A DNA stretch of 64,000 nucleotides from Burkholderia singularis (lineage in GTDB: Bacteria > Pseudomonadota > Gammaproteobacteria > Burkholderiales > Burkholderiaceae), in NCBI RefSeq assembly GCF_900176645.1, contig NZ_FXAN01000126.1, positions 1-64,000 on the forward strand, written 5' to 3'. The position numbers and the translations under genes are program-made. Positions 1 to 9,459 of the stretch are shown here, piece by piece (position 1 is the first letter of the stretch; each line of letters starts with the position of its first letter). Under the pieces are notes generated by a model. The model saw only the letters and a list, made by a program, of their open reading frames with translations. It ran no database searches and was not told the origin of the DNA.

Positions 1-91
1 CGGCAGACCGGATTATTTCTTGGCCGCCACGGCGGCGGCAACGGCCGCGCCGCAAAGAGCGGGGGCGGCCAAGAAATAATCCGGTCTGCCG
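1..91. repeat. Exact 28-bp inverted repeat with 35-nt centre
   Basis: Bases 1-28 are the exact reverse complement of bases 64-91, and the 35-nt centre (29-63) is GC-rich. Each arm reads GCG GCC AAG AAA TAA outward, so the same Ala-Ala-Lys-Lys-stop tail is encoded on both strands. The arms are far longer than those of the terminators seen elsewhere in the window, and no T-run follows. It could be an inverted duplication of a gene end, a mobile-element end or an assembly artefact; the left arm begins at the window edge, so its full length is unknown. Confidence 0.85.
2..79 (+). CDS. Possible C-terminal tail of a gene starting left of the window
   Basis: The frame is open from base 2 and ends at TAA 77-79, with an alanine-rich end finishing in Ala-Ala-Lys-Lys. 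A strong terminator follows at 141-164 on the same strand, which suits a gene ending here. Because both ends of this stretch lie in the inverted repeat, the reading frame may be fortuitous. Too little is present to name a product. Confidence 0.25.
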   Translation, partial: GRPDYFLAATAAATAAPQRAGAAKK

Positions 92-140
92 ACTATCCGG
101 GTGTGATGCCTCCTTCAGCCGCCGCTGCGGGCGGCGGATT

Positions 141-164
141 CCCGCGGCTTGCCGCGGGCTTTTT
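141..164 (+). terminator. Rho-independent terminator upstream of cysM
   Basis: CCCGCGGC (141-148), a TT loop and GCCGCGGG (151-158) form a perfect 8-bp stem followed by CTTTTT. It would end transcription from a gene to the left and insulate cysM. Confidence 0.75.
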
Positions 165-236
165 GCATGGCGCGCGTGCGTCTGTCCGCTGGTTTACAAT
201 CGATCAATTGTTCGGCATCGGATATACGCGACGTTC

Positions 237-1139
237 ATGGCTTACAAAACTATCGAAGACACCATCGGCAATACGCCGTTGGTGCAATTGGTCCGGCTGC
301 CGGACGACGAAATTCGCGCGCGCAACAACGTGGTGCTCGCGAAGCTCGAAGGCAACAATCCGGCGGGCTCGGTGAAGGATCGTCCGGCGCTGTCGATGAT
401 CCGCAAGGCCGAGGAGCGCGGCACGATCAAGCCGGGCGACACGCTGATCGAGGCGACGAGCGGCAATACCGGCATCGCGCTTGCGATGGCCGCGGCAATT
501 CGCGGCTACAAGATGGTGCTCATCATGCCGGAGGATCTGTCGGTCGAGCGCCGCCAAAGTATGGCTGCGTATGGCGCGGAAATCATCCTGACGCCGGTGA
601 AGGGCGGCATGGAGTTCGCGCGCGATCTCGCCGATCAAATGCAGTGCGAAGGCCGCGGCGTGATTCTCGATCAGTTCGCGAACCCCGACAATCCGCTTGC
701 GCATTACGAAGGCACCGGCCCGGAGATCTGGCGCGAAACCGAAGGCCGCATCACGCATTTCGTGTCCGCGATGGGAACGACGGGCACGATCATGGGCACG
801 TCGAAGTATCTGAAGGAAAACAATCCGGCGATCGAAATCGTCGGTGCGCAGCCGGAGGAAGGCTCGCGCATTCCGGGCATCCGCAAATGGCCGGACGCGT
901 ATATGCCCAAGATTTTCGACAAGAGCCGTGTCGATCGCGTCGAAGGCGTGAGTCAGGCCGCATCGGAGTCGATGGCGCGCAAGCTCGCGTCCGTCGAGGG
1001 CATTTTCGCCGGTATTTCGTCGGGCGGCGCATGCGAAGTGGCGCTGCGCGTCGCGCGGCAGGTCGAGAATGCGACGATCGTGTTCATTGTCTGCGACCGC
1101 GGTGACCGATATTTGTCGACCGGAGTATTTCCCGCATGA
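237..1139 (+). CDS. cysM: Cysteine synthase B, O-acetylserine sulfhydrylase (CysM)
   Basis: This PLP enzyme makes cysteine in the cytoplasm from O-acetylserine and sulfide (CysM enzymes also accept thiosulfate). At 300 residues it has the usual family length. The PLP lysine is K47 in NPAGSVKDR, followed by the substrate loop TSGNTG (74-79), the phosphate-binding GTTGT (180-184) and SSGGA (261-265). The VERRQ segment near 103 is of the CysM rather than CysK type. A -10-like TACAAT sits at 195-200. It is a single gene between two terminators, facing mltB convergently. Confidence 0.95.
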   Translation: MAYKTIEDTIGNTPLVQLVRLPDDEIRARNNVVLAKLEGNNPAGSVKDRPALSMIRKAEERGTIKPGDTLIEATSGNTGIALAMAAAIRGYKMVLIMPEDLSVERRQSMAAYGAEIILTPVKGGMEFARDLADQMQCEGRGVILDQFANPDNPLAHYEGTGPEIWRETEGRITHFVSAMGTTGTIMGTSKYLKENNPAIEIVGAQPEEGSRIPGIRKWPDAYMPKIFDKSRVDRVEGVSQAASESMARKLASVEGIFAGISSGGACEVALRVARQVENATIVFIVCDRGDRYLSTGVFPA

Positions 1140-1186
1140 CACGCGTGAGCGATGGGCCGCACACGCGGCACGCCGCCGGATTGCAT

Positions 1187-1213
1187 AAAAAAGCGCCGCT
1201 TGCGGCGCTTTTT
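1187..1213. terminator. Bidirectional terminator between cysM and mltB
   Basis: AAGCGCCGC (1191-1199) pairs perfectly with GCGGCGCTT (1202-1210). The stem is flanked by an A-run on the left and a T-run on the right, so it can serve both convergent genes. Confidence 0.85.
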
Positions 1214-1256
1214 CGTATCGGCGTGCGGCGGCGATTACGCTGCCGCGCGGCTCGAC

Positions 1257-2486
1257 TTACTCCGATGGCGACGCGGCTTCGGCGGGCGCGTCGTCGCCGG
1301 TTGGCGTCGACAATGCGCCGTTCGCCGCCATCTGCGCTTTCACGCGCTCGCCGAGCTGATACACCGCGAGCGCATAAAAGAAGCTGCGGTTGTAGCGAGT
1401 CAGCACGTAGAAATTTTGCAGTCCGAGCTTGTATTCGGTTGGGCGGCCGGGCGTCGGCAGATCGACCACCAGCACGGGCGTGCTGCCCTCCGACGCGGCG
1501 TCGACGGCCGGCTCGTCGAGCGCGAGCCCCGCGCGCAGGAATTGCGACAACGTCCAATGCGGCTCGGGCTTGCCGTCTGCGGCCGCCTGCGCAACGCCAC
1601 GGCTGCCCTGGTCGGGTGCGATGTTCCAGATCACCGGCCGGCCGGTTTCCCAGCCGTGCTGCTTCAGATAATTCGCGACGCTGCCGATCGCGTCGGCGGA
1701 ACTGGCGCGCAGGTCGATATGGCCGTTGCCGTCGTAATCAACCGCGTATTCGCGGATGCTGCTCGGCAGAAATTGAGGAATGCCGATCGCTCCCGTATAC
1801 GAGCCGAGCACCGAGGTCGGGTCGAGCTGGCTGTCGCGCGTCCACACGAGGAAGTCTTCGAGGTTTTTGCGGAACGTCGCCTGGCGGTCTTCGCGGTTAG
1901 GCGTGCTGGGGTAGTCGAACGCGAGCGTCGTCAACGCGTCGAGCGTGCGGAAGTTGCCCATGTAGCGCCCGTAGATCGTCTCGACGCCGATGATGCCGAC
2001 GATCATCTCGGGCGGCACGCCGAATTCCGCCGACGCGCGTTGCAGCGTCGCACGGTTCGCGCGCCAGAACTTCACGCCCGCGTTGATGCGAACCGGATCG
2101 AGAAAGCGCGCCTGATAGACGCGCCAGTTCTTGACGGACGGCGTCGGCGCTGGCAGCACGAGCTTCGCGGCGGTTGCCGAATAGCTGACGCGCGAGAAGA
2201 GCGCGCGCAGCGCGTTTGCATCGAAGTCGTGGCGTGCGGCCATGTCGGCGATAAACGCGTCGATCTTCGGATTGTTCGCGTAACGCTGCGGGACGATTTC
2301 CTCTTCGAACGTCTGAGCGGCCGGCGCGGCCGGTTGCGGCTGCGCTTGCGCGACGGTGGCCGCGGCCGGCGTGGTTTGCGCGGCCGCGATGCCGGCCGAC
2401 AGCAAAGCGGCGAGCGACAATGCGGCCAACGGCGTGCGAAGGCGCAAGGTGAACGAGACGGAGGATACTGACGGATTGAAATTCAT
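1257..2486 (-). CDS. mltB: Membrane-bound lytic murein transglycosylase B
   Basis: This periplasmic enzyme cleaves the MurNAc-GlcNAc bond of peptidoglycan, forming 1,6-anhydro ends, during wall remodelling. The 409-residue product has an N-terminal export signal (about 1-36, hydrophobic core then AIAAAQ-like end), an Ala/Pro/Gln linker to about 60, and an SLT_2-type domain. The catalytic glutamate is E169 in GVETIYGR, and GIPQFLPSS is the conserved substrate-site segment. The signal shows no clear lipobox cysteine, so it may be soluble periplasmic (SltB/MltB family) rather than a lipoprotein as in E. coli. Confidence 0.9.
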   Translation of the reverse strand: MNFNPSVSSVSFTLRLRTPLAALSLAALLSAGIAAAQTTPAAATVAQAQPQPAAPAAQTFEEEIVPQRYANNPKIDAFIADMAARHDFDANALRALFSRVSYSATAAKLVLPAPTPSVKNWRVYQARFLDPVRINAGVKFWRANRATLQRASAEFGVPPEMIVGIIGVETIYGRYMGNFRTLDALTTLAFDYPSTPNREDRQATFRKNLEDFLVWTRDSQLDPTSVLGSYTGAIGIPQFLPSSIREYAVDYDGNGHIDLRASSADAIGSVANYLKQHGWETGRPVIWNIAPDQGSRGVAQAAADGKPEPHWTLSQFLRAGLALDEPAVDAASEGSTPVLVVDLPTPGRPTEYKLGLQNFYVLTRYNRSFFYALAVYQLGERVKAQMAANGALSTPTGDDAPAEAASPSE

Positions 2487-2689
2487 GTCGAAGCGAAGCA
2501 GGCTGGCGAACGGACTCGGCGCAGTATAACCGACGCATCCACTACGCCCCGGCAGCGCGCGGCATGACGCGGTTATGGTAAGTTAGGCGCGAATCAAGTA
2601 TGAAGCCGCGCACGACACGCGGTATCGCACACATCGATCATCACTGAGGGAGACCCGCCGCGCATCCGGCCGCCCGGCGGAATCAGCTT

Positions 2690-3613
2690 ATGACAACGGC
2701 CTTTTATACCCACCCCGATTGCATGCTGCACGAGATGGGGCAGTGGCATCCCGAGTCGCCGGCGCGGCTGTCGGCGATTCAGGATCAGTTGATCGCGAGC
2801 CGCATCGACGAACTGCTTGCCCATGAAACAGCGCCTTTCGCGAGCGAGACCGCGCTTGCGCGCGTGCATACGCGGGCGCACATCGATTACATCCGCAATC
2901 TGATTCCGGACCAAGGGCACGTGACGATCGATCCCGACACGCTTGCCAATCCCCACACGTGGCGCGCGGCGATGCGCGCGGCGGGCGCCGCCGTCGACGC
3001 GACGGATGCGGTGCTCGAAGGGCGCTACGACAACGCGTTTTGCAGCGTGCGCCCGCCCGGCCATCACGCAGAGCCTGCGCGCGCGATGGGCTTTTGCTTC
3101 TTCAACAATATCGCAATCGCCGCGCGGCACGCACTCGATATCCACGGGCTCGACCGGGTGGCGATCGTCGATTTCGACGTTCATCACGGCAATGGCACCG
3201 AAGCCGCGTTCGCGAACGACGAGCGTGTGCTGATGTGCAGTTTCTTCCAATCGCCGTTGTACCCGTTCTCGGGCGTCGATCATCAGGCGCCGAACATGAT
3301 CAATCTGCCGATGGCCGCGCGCACGAACGGAATGGCGGTGCGCGAGGCGGTCGAGATGATGTGGCTGCCGCGGCTCGAAGCGTTCCGGCCGCAGATGTTG
3401 TTCGTGTCGGCGGGCTTCGATGCGCATCGCGAGGACGACATCGGCGGGATGGCGCTCGTCGAGGCCGACTATGAATGGCTGACCGCGCGGATTTGCGATG
3501 TCGCGCGGCGGCACGCGCAAGGCCGCATCGTGAGCTGCCTCGAAGGCGGCTATAACCTTTCCGCGCTCGGGCGCAGCGTGGTCGCGCATCTGCGCGTGCT
3601 GGCCGGCGTTTGA
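2690..3613 (+). CDS. HDAC-superfamily deacetylase (acetylpolyamine/acetoin-utilisation type)
   Basis: The 307-residue product is a zinc hydrolase of the arginase/deacetylase fold. Family signatures are intact: RPPGHHA (121-127, catalytic histidine pair 125-126), DFDVHHGNGT (161-170, zinc ligands D163 and H165), SAGFDAH (240-246, D244 third ligand) and EGGYNL (285-290, Y288 transition-state tyrosine). Bacterial relatives deacetylate small amines or proteins; the substrate here cannot be told from sequence. It starts about 200 bp from the divergent mltB start and stands alone, so the neighbourhood gives no clue. Confidence 0.88.
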   Translation: MTTAFYTHPDCMLHEMGQWHPESPARLSAIQDQLIASRIDELLAHETAPFASETALARVHTRAHIDYIRNLIPDQGHVTIDPDTLANPHTWRAAMRAAGAAVDATDAVLEGRYDNAFCSVRPPGHHAEPARAMGFCFFNNIAIAARHALDIHGLDRVAIVDFDVHHGNGTEAAFANDERVLMCSFFQSPLYPFSGVDHQAPNMINLPMAARTNGMAVREAVEMMWLPRLEAFRPQMLFVSAGFDAHREDDIGGMALVEADYEWLTARICDVARRHAQGRIVSCLEGGYNLSALGRSVVAHLRVLAGV

Positions 3614-3752
3614 GCGCCGCGCGCCGGCGCGTGCGGATTGCGGAATGCCGAGGCGTTTGCCGGGAAGGCCGGACATTCGCGCGCATGTCTCCGAAATTTC
3701 GTTGCTTCGAATCCGCCCGAACCCGCTTTGGGTGCGGCGCGCGGCAGGCCCG

Positions 3753-4670
3753 TCAGCCGCGCTTGGGCGTGCGCGACAGAATCCAGTCGATCAGCGCGCC
3801 TATCACGCGCTCGCGATCCAGATCGTTGATCGTTTCGTGATAGCTGCCTTCGTAGAGCGTCAGCGTCCGGTCGGGTGAGCCGACGTGCGCGCCGAAATCG
3901 CGGCTGCCGTCCGGTTCGGTCAGCTTGTCGGCCGTGCCATGATAGACGAGCACCGGCAGGCGAAGCGCCGCCCGGCCACGCTCGATTTCCTGCATCGCGG
4001 CGAGAATCCCGGCACCGGTGCGCGCCGGCACCGGGCCGTGATGCACGAGCGGGTCCGCGCGATTGGCAGCCACCACCGCCGGATCGCGCGACAGCAGCGC
4101 GGCATCGATCTTGAGCGCCGGAAACCGCGGCCAGATGCGGCTGACGAGGCGGCTCGCCGCCAGCATCCAGCGCGGCACGTCGCGGCCCGGCGCGAGCGCG
4201 GGGCTCGACAGGATCAGCCCGGCAAGCGCGCGCCGGCGGGCGGGCGCGCATTGGATCGCATAGAGCGCCGCAATCGCGCCGCCCATGCTGTGCCCCATGA
4301 GGAAAAGCGGCGTGCCGTCGTCGCGCGCGGCGGCGGCGACGATCGCGTCGGCATCTTCGAGAAACGCGTCGAAGCGCTCGACCCAGGCGCGCTCGCCGGG
4401 CGAGCATCCATGCCCGCGCAAATCGGCGCTGACGAGTTCGATGCCCGCCGCATTCAGCCGTTCGGCGAGCGCCTGATAGCGGCCCGCGTGCTCGGCGAGC
4501 CCATGGATGAGCGCCACGCTCGCGCGCGGCGCGCCGAACGATGCCGCGACGGGCCAGCGGTGCGCCGCGAGTTCGAGTCCGTCGGCCGTGCGCACGCGCG
4601 GCTGCTGTAATGCCGTGCCGCTGGCGGTTGCGGTGCGGTGGCCGGCTTCGGTCGAGGCGGTGGCGTCCAT
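3753..4670 (-). CDS. Alpha/beta hydrolase, monoacylglycerol lipase / lysophospholipase type
   Basis: This 305-residue cytoplasmic serine hydrolase belongs to the Hydrolase_4 (serine aminopeptidase S33) group. The oxyanion segment IHGLAEHAGRY lies at 55-65, the nucleophile is S128 in GHSMGG, the acid is D248 in HGTADKLT and the base is H278 in SYHE. The arrangement matches monoglyceride lipases, which cleave glycerol from mono-acylated lipids. No signal peptide is seen. It is convergent with the deacetylase gene and divergent from metN. Confidence 0.85.
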   Translation of the reverse strand: MDATASTEAGHRTATASGTALQQPRVRTADGLELAAHRWPVAASFGAPRASVALIHGLAEHAGRYQALAERLNAAGIELVSADLRGHGCSPGERAWVERFDAFLEDADAIVAAAARDDGTPLFLMGHSMGGAIAALYAIQCAPARRRALAGLILSSPALAPGRDVPRWMLAASRLVSRIWPRFPALKIDAALLSRDPAVVAANRADPLVHHGPVPARTGAGILAAMQEIERGRAALRLPVLVYHGTADKLTEPDGSRDFGAHVGSPDRTLTLYEGSYHETINDLDRERVIGALIDWILSRTPKRG

Positions 4671-4908
4671 AGGTAGGTCTCCGGAATATGTCGTTCGTCG
4701 CCGAGCAGGGCGGTGCGCCGATCATAGACGCCGTTTGCGACGGCCCGCTCGGGCGCGGCCCTCTAATTGCGATTTGTTATGAAAAGGTTGGAATCGATTA
4801 TTAAGAGATATGTTGCGAATGCGGTAAACTCGCGGGTCGTTTCCCGTATGCGGCGGTCGACTGGCGAGGCCCGACGTGAGAGGCCGCGCCGCCCGCCGTT
4901 CTGTTTAC

Positions 4909-5943
4909 ATGATTGAAATTCGTAATCTTTCGCAACGTTTCGAGGGGCCGCGCGGCTGGATCGAGGCGTTGCACAACGTCAATCTGACGATTCCGCGCGG
5001 CGAGGTGTTTGGGATCATCGGTCGCAGCGGCGCGGGCAAGAGCACGCTCGTGCGCACGATCAACCTGCTCACGCGGCCCTCGGAAGGCAGCGTGAGCGTC
5101 GACGGGCGCGATCTGACGAGCTTGTCCGCGAGCGAGCTGCGCGCGGCGCGGCGCGACATCGGGATGATCTTTCAGCACTTCAACCTGCTGTCGTCGCGCA
5201 CCGTGTTCGGCAACGTCGCGCTGCCGCTCGAGCTTGCGGGTGCGAAGCGCCCGCAGATCGAGGCGACGGTGCTGCCGTTGCTCGAACTCGTCGGACTCGC
5301 CGCGCAGAAGGACCGCTATCCGTCGCAGATCAGCGGCGGCCAGAAGCAGCGTGTCGGCATCGCGCGCGCGCTCGCGAGCAAGCCGAAGGTATTGCTGTCT
5401 GACGAAGCGACATCGGCGCTCGACCCCGAGACGACGCGTGCGATCCTCGATCTGTTGCGGCGCATCAACCGCGAGCTTGGCTTGACGGTGGTGCTCATCA
5501 CGCACCAGATGGAAGTGATCAAGGAGGTCTGCGACCGCGTCGCGGTGCTCGACGCGGGGCGCGTCGTCGAGGAGGGCAACGTGATCGACGTGTTCATGCG
5601 TCCGCATCACGAAGTCACGCGCGCGCTGATCGGCGACGTGATCGCGCAGGAATTGCCGCCGGCGATGAAGGTACGCGTCGCCGAGCGGTTGAAGGCGGGC
5701 GCAGGCCATCTGCTGCGGCTGGCGTTCACCGGCTCGGGCGTCGATCAGCCGATTCTGTCCGAGACGATTCGCCGCTACGAGCTGGACTTCAACATCCTGC
5801 ATGGGCAGATCGACGAGATCCAGGGCCGCGCGTTTGGCTCGCTCGCGGTGCTCGCGACGGGCGAGCCGGGCAAGATGGGGCAGGCGCTCGCGTATCTGCG
5901 CGAGCAGGGTGTGGTCGTCGAGGAGCTGTCGCATGTTGAGTGA
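4909..5943 (+). CDS. metN: D-/L-methionine ABC transporter ATP-binding protein
   Basis: MetN is the ATPase of the MetNIQ methionine importer. The 344-residue product has Walker [10 protein letters not shown] (38-46), ABC signature SGGQKQR (142-148), Walker B VLLSDE (161-166) and a C-terminal NIL domain (about 265-340) that senses methionine in homologues. ATG at 4909 gives the family length; the frame is open further upstream from 4876 but that adds residues absent from MetN. It is first of metN-metI-metQ. No SAM riboswitch fold is evident in the 238-nt leader region. Confidence 0.95.
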   Translation: MIEIRNLSQRFEGPRGWIEALHNVNLTIPRGEVFGIIGRSGAGKSTLVRTINLLTRPSEGSVSVDGRDLTSLSASELRAARRDIGMIFQHFNLLSSRTVFGNVALPLELAGAKRPQIEATVLPLLELVGLAAQKDRYPSQISGGQKQRVGIARALASKPKVLLSDEATSALDPETTRAILDLLRRINRELGLTVVLITHQMEVIKEVCDRVAVLDAGRVVEEGNVIDVFMRPHHEVTRALIGDVIAQELPPAMKVRVAERLKAGAGHLLRLAFTGSGVDQPILSETIRRYELDFNILHGQIDEIQGRAFGSLAVLATGEPGKMGQALAYLREQGVVVEELSHVE

Positions 5944-6586
5944 AATGTTCGATATGTTCGTGCAGTCGTTCTGGGAGACGCTGATCATGGTCGGCATCTC
6001 CGGCGCGCTCGGCGCGCTCGTCGGGTTGCCGCTCGGCGTGCTCGTTTATCTGACCGACCGTCAGGGCGTGTTGCGCAATCTCGCGGTCAATCGCGTGCTC
6101 GGCGGCGTCATCAACGCGGTGCGCTCGACGCCGTTCATCATCCTGCTCGTCGCGGTGATTCCGTTTACGCGTCTGGTCGTCGGCTCGTCGATCGGCACTG
6201 CGGCGGCGGTCGTGCCGCTCACGCTCGCGGCCGCGCCGTTCATCGCGCGGCTCGTCGAGACCGCGCTGCGCGAGGTCGATCGTGGCCTGATCGAGGCCGC
6301 GCAGGCGATGGGCGCGACGACGAGCCAGATCGTGTTCAAGGTGCTGCTGCCGGAATCGCTGCCGGGCATCGTCGCGGGGCTTACGATCACGTTCGTGTCG
6401 CTCGTCGGCTATTCGGCGATGGCGGGCGCGATCGGCGGCGGCGGGCTCGGCGATCTCGGCATCCGTTACGGCTATCAGCGTTACTTGCCGGAAGTGATGT
6501 GGATGGTCGTCGCGATCCTGATCGTGTTCGTGCAGATCGTGCAATCGTTCGGCGATTGGATCGTGCGGCGGTTGAGTCATAAATAA
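5933..6586 (+). CDS. metI: Methionine ABC transporter permease
   Basis: This inner-membrane permease of MetNIQ has 217 residues, the normal length, with five or so hydrophobic segments. It carries the EAA-type coupling loop around [13 protein letters not shown] that contacts MetN. The start overlaps the end of metN by 11 nt, implying translational coupling. Confidence 0.95.
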   Translation: MLSEMFDMFVQSFWETLIMVGISGALGALVGLPLGVLVYLTDRQGVLRNLAVNRVLGGVINAVRSTPFIILLVAVIPFTRLVVGSSIGTAAAVVPLTLAAAPFIARLVETALREVDRGLIEAAQAMGATTSQIVFKVLLPESLPGIVAGLTITFVSLVGYSAMAGAIGGGGLGDLGIRYGYQRYLPEVMWMVVAILIVFVQIVQSFGDWIVRRLSHK

Positions 6587-6660
6587 TCATCGATGAGCGA
6601 AGGCGCTTGCGTGCCGCCTCGTGAGGCGGCACGGCTCGATTCGGTTTCGGAGATCGGAAG

Positions 6661-7458
6661 ATGCGGCGAAGAATGATGCTGGGGCTCGTGGCGGCGCTGG
6701 GTGCGGCCGTCTGCGCGACGCTCGCGCACGGGCAGGCGCAGACGACGATCAAGGTGGGCGTGACGGGTGGTCCGCACGCGCAGGTGATGGAGCAGGTGAA
6801 GCGGGTGGCGGCGAGCAGCGGGCTCGACATCCGGATCGTCGAATTCTCCGACTACGTGCAGCCGAATGCCGCGCTCGCGGCGGGCGACATCGACGCGAAC
6901 AGCTATCAGCACGCGCCGTATCTCGAGCAGCAGGTGAAGGATCGCGGCTACCGGATCGTCAACGTCGCGCAGACGGTCACGTTTCCGATGGGCATCTATT
7001 CGAAGCGGGTGAAGACGCTCGCCGAATTGCCTTCCGGCGCGCGCATCGCGATCCCGAATGATCCGACCAATGGCGGGCGCGCACTGTTGCTGCTGCAAAA
7101 GCAGGGGCTGTTGAAGCTGCGCGCCGGCGCGGGCCTGAAAGCGACCCGTTTCGACATCGTCGGCAACCCGAAGCAATTGAGGATCGTCGAGTTGGACGCC
7201 GCGCAGATTCCGCGCTCGCTCGTCGACGTCGAGGCCGCCGCGATCAATACGAATTATGCGATGGAGGCTGGGCTCAAGCCGAAACAGGATGCGATCGCGA
7301 TCGAAGGGCCGGGCGGACCCTACACGAACGTGCTTGCGGTGCGCGCGGGCGACCAGGACAAACCGTGGGTCGCGAAACTCGTAGCCGCGTACCGGTCGCC
7401 CGACGTGAAGCGCTTTATCGAGCGGCAATATGGCGGCGCGGTGATCGCCGCGTGGTGA
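6661..7458 (+). CDS. metQ: Methionine-binding periplasmic protein (NlpA/MetQ family)
   Basis: This is the substrate-binding component delivering methionine to MetNI. The 265-residue product has an N-terminal export signal (about 1-25) and the NlpA-family body (VGVTGGPHAQVM, FSDYVQPNAALAAGDIDANS, PNDPTNGGRALLLLQ). E. coli MetQ is a lipoprotein. Here the only early cysteine (C18, in AAVCA) lacks a convincing lipobox and the AHGQAQ segment looks like a signal peptidase I site, so a soluble protein is likely. It ends just before a terminator. Confidence 0.92.
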   Translation: MRRRMMLGLVAALGAAVCATLAHGQAQTTIKVGVTGGPHAQVMEQVKRVAASSGLDIRIVEFSDYVQPNAALAAGDIDANSYQHAPYLEQQVKDRGYRIVNVAQTVTFPMGIYSKRVKTLAELPSGARIAIPNDPTNGGRALLLLQKQGLLKLRAGAGLKATRFDIVGNPKQLRIVELDAAQIPRSLVDVEAAAINTNYAMEAGLKPKQDAIAIEGPGGPYTNVLAVRAGDQDKPWVAKLVAAYRSPDVKRFIERQYGGAVIAAW

Positions 7459-7500
7459 GCGCGGCGGCGCTTGCCGCGGATTAGAGGCGGCGGTCGAACC

Positions 7501-7525
7501 CCCGGGCTTGGCGTCCGGGTTTTTT
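7501..7525 (+). terminator. Terminator of metNIQ
   Basis: CCCGG (7501-7505) pairs with CCGGG (7515-7519) across a 9-nt loop and is followed by six T residues. Confidence 0.75.
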
Positions 7526-7535
7526 CTCTTTTAAA

Positions 7536-7556
7536 ATAGAACGATCGTTCGCTATT
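7536..7556. promoter_or_regulatory. Palindromic operator candidate upstream of etfBA
   Basis: GAACGATCGTTC (7539-7550) is a perfect 12-bp palindrome, extended by ATA and TAT flanks that are one base out of register, in the AT-rich stretch between the metQ terminator and etfB. Size and symmetry suit a TetR-family dimer site. Betaproteobacterial fatty-acid regulators of that family control etf genes, which makes such a regulator plausible but unproven. A -10-like TATAAA lies downstream at 7655-7660. Confidence 0.5.
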
Positions 7557-7698
7557 GGCGGCGTATCGCGACGTGGCGTTAGTATCGGCAGGCGCCGAGC
7601 GTCGGCCGCCGTAAATTGAATGGCCGGCTTAGCCGCCGCGCGGGCGAGTCGCGCTATAAAATGGCCGCTGGTCGTATTCGTAACTTTGGAGCGTGTGC

Positions 7699-8448
7699 AT
7701 GAAAATCCTGGTGCCAGTGAAAAGAGTGGTCGATTACAACGTGAAGGTCCGGGTGAAATCGGACGGCACGGGCGTCGACATCGCGAACGTGAAAATGTCG
7801 ATGAATCCGTTCGACGAAATCGCGGTCGAGGAGGCGGTGCGGCTGAAGGAGGCGGGCGTGGCGACGGAGGTGGTCGCGGTGTCGGTGGGCGTCGCGCAGG
7901 CGCAGGAGACGCTGCGCACCGCGCTTGCGATCGGCGCGGATCGCGCGATCCTCGTCGAGTCGAACGACGGCGTCGAGCCGCTCGCGGTCGCGAAGATCCT
8001 GAAAGCGCTGGTCGACAAGGAGCAGCCGCAGCTCGTGATTCTCGGCAAGCAGGCGATCGACGACGATTCGAACCAGACCGGCCAGATGCTCGCCGCACTT
8101 GCAAATCTGCCTCAGGCGACGTTCGCGTCGAAGGTGACGGTGGCGGACGGGAAGGTGAACGTGGCGCGCGAAGTCGATGGCGGCGCGGAGACGCTGTCGC
8201 TGACGTTGCCTGCCGTCGTGACGACGGATCTGCGTCTGAACGAGCCGCGCTACGTGACGCTGCCGAACATCATGAAGGCGAAGAAAAAGCCGCTGGAAAC
8301 CGTGAAGCCGGAAGACCTCGGCGTGGACGTCGCGCCGCGCCTGAAGACGCTGAAGGTGGCCGAGCCGCCCAAGCGCGCGGCAGGCGTGAAGGTGCCGGAC
8401 GTGAAGACGCTGGTCGAGAAGTTGAAGACCGAAGCGAAAGTGCTGTAA
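7699..8448 (+). CDS. etfB: Electron transfer flavoprotein, beta subunit
   Basis: EtfB is the AMP-binding subunit of the ETF heterodimer, which takes electrons from acyl-CoA and related dehydrogenases and passes them to ETF:quinone oxidoreductase. The product has 249 residues and the family start [14 protein letters not shown]. The dehydrogenase-recognition region follows at about 180-200. ATG at 7699 has a GGAG site at the right distance; a GTG at 7693 in the same frame is less likely. etfA follows 15 nt later. Confidence 0.95.
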   Translation: MKILVPVKRVVDYNVKVRVKSDGTGVDIANVKMSMNPFDEIAVEEAVRLKEAGVATEVVAVSVGVAQAQETLRTALAIGADRAILVESNDGVEPLAVAKILKALVDKEQPQLVILGKQAIDDDSNQTGQMLAALANLPQATFASKVTVADGKVNVAREVDGGAETLSLTLPAVVTTDLRLNEPRYVTLPNIMKAKKKPLETVKPEDLGVDVAPRLKTLKVAEPPKRAAGVKVPDVKTLVEKLKTEAKVL

Positions 8449-8463
8449 GGGGAGCGCATAAAC

Positions 8464-9399
8464 ATGACGATTCTGGTAATTGCCGAACACGACAACGCAG
8501 CGATCAAGGCGGCGACGCTGAACACGGTGGCGGCCGCGCAGAAGATCGGCGGCGATATTCACGTGCTGGTCGCGGGCCATAACGCGCAGGGCGCGGCGGA
8601 CGCGGCGGCGAAGATCGCGGGCGTCGCGAAGGTGCTGCTCGCGGATGCGCCGCAACTGGCCGACGGTCTCGCGGAGAACGTCGAGGCGACGGCGCTGAAC
8701 GTCGCGAAGGATTATTCGCACATCCTGCTGCCGGCGACGGCATATGGCAAGAACATCGCGCCGCGGATCGCGGCGAAGCTGGACGTCGCGCAAATCTCCG
8801 ACATCACGGCGGTCGACAGCCCGGACACGTTCGAGCGCCCGATCTACGCGGGCAACGCGATCGCGACGGTGCAGTCGAGCGATCCGGTCAAGGTGGTCAC
8901 GGTGCGCGCGACGGGTTTCGATCCGGTCGCAGCCAATGGCGGCAGCGCGCCGGTCGAGAAGATCGAAGCGGCGGCGGATGCGGGCGTGTCGCAATTCGTG
9001 AGCCGCGAAGTGACGAAGCTCGATCGTCCGGAACTCACGAGCGCGAGCATCATCGTGTCGGGCGGCCGGGGGCTCGGCAGCGGCGAGAACTACACGAAGG
9101 TGCTGGAGCCGCTCGCGGACAAGCTGCAGGCGGCGCTGGGCGCGTCGCGCGCGGCGGTCGACGCGGGTTATGTGCCGAACGACTACCAGGTGGGGCAGAC
9201 GGGCAAGATCGTCGCGCCGCAGCTTTATATCGCGGTGGGCATTTCGGGCGCGATCCAGCACTTGGCCGGGATGAAGGATTCGAAGGTAATCGTCGCGATC
9301 AACAAGGATCCGGAAGCGCCGATCTTCAGCGTCGCCGATTATGGCCTCGTTGGCGATCTGTTCGCGCTCGTGCCGGAACTTGTCAACGAACTGGGCTGA
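8464..9399 (+). CDS. etfA: Electron transfer flavoprotein, alpha subunit
   Basis: EtfA binds the FAD of the ETF heterodimer. The 311-residue product has an N-terminal ETF domain and a C-terminal FAD domain with the family signature from about 198 onward: [11 protein letters not shown], then [14 protein letters not shown], then [13 protein letters not shown] and [16 protein letters not shown]. It is co-transcribed with etfB and followed by a terminator before the acyl-CoA dehydrogenase gene. Confidence 0.95.
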   Translation: MTILVIAEHDNAAIKAATLNTVAAAQKIGGDIHVLVAGHNAQGAADAAAKIAGVAKVLLADAPQLADGLAENVEATALNVAKDYSHILLPATAYGKNIAPRIAAKLDVAQISDITAVDSPDTFERPIYAGNAIATVQSSDPVKVVTVRATGFDPVAANGGSAPVEKIEAAADAGVSQFVSREVTKLDRPELTSASIIVSGGRGLGSGENYTKVLEPLADKLQAALGASRAAVDAGYVPNDYQVGQTGKIVAPQLYIAVGISGAIQHLAGMKDSKVIVAINKDPEAPIFSVADYGLVGDLFALVPELVNELG

Positions 9400-9459
9400 T
9401 GCATTCGGTGGTGCGCGCGATGTCGGCGCGCGTTGCATCGGCGGGTCGGACATGAACGA

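Noticed and set aside
204-1142. Open frame of 312 codons opposite cysM.
   Set aside because: CysM motifs are intact on the other strand; this is a shadow with an arginine/histidine-rich translation.
4671-4908. Possible SAM riboswitch or MetJ-type operator before metNIQ.
   Set aside because: I could not fold a recognised SAM-I, SAM-II or SAH motif and no tandem met box (AGACGTCT-like) is present.
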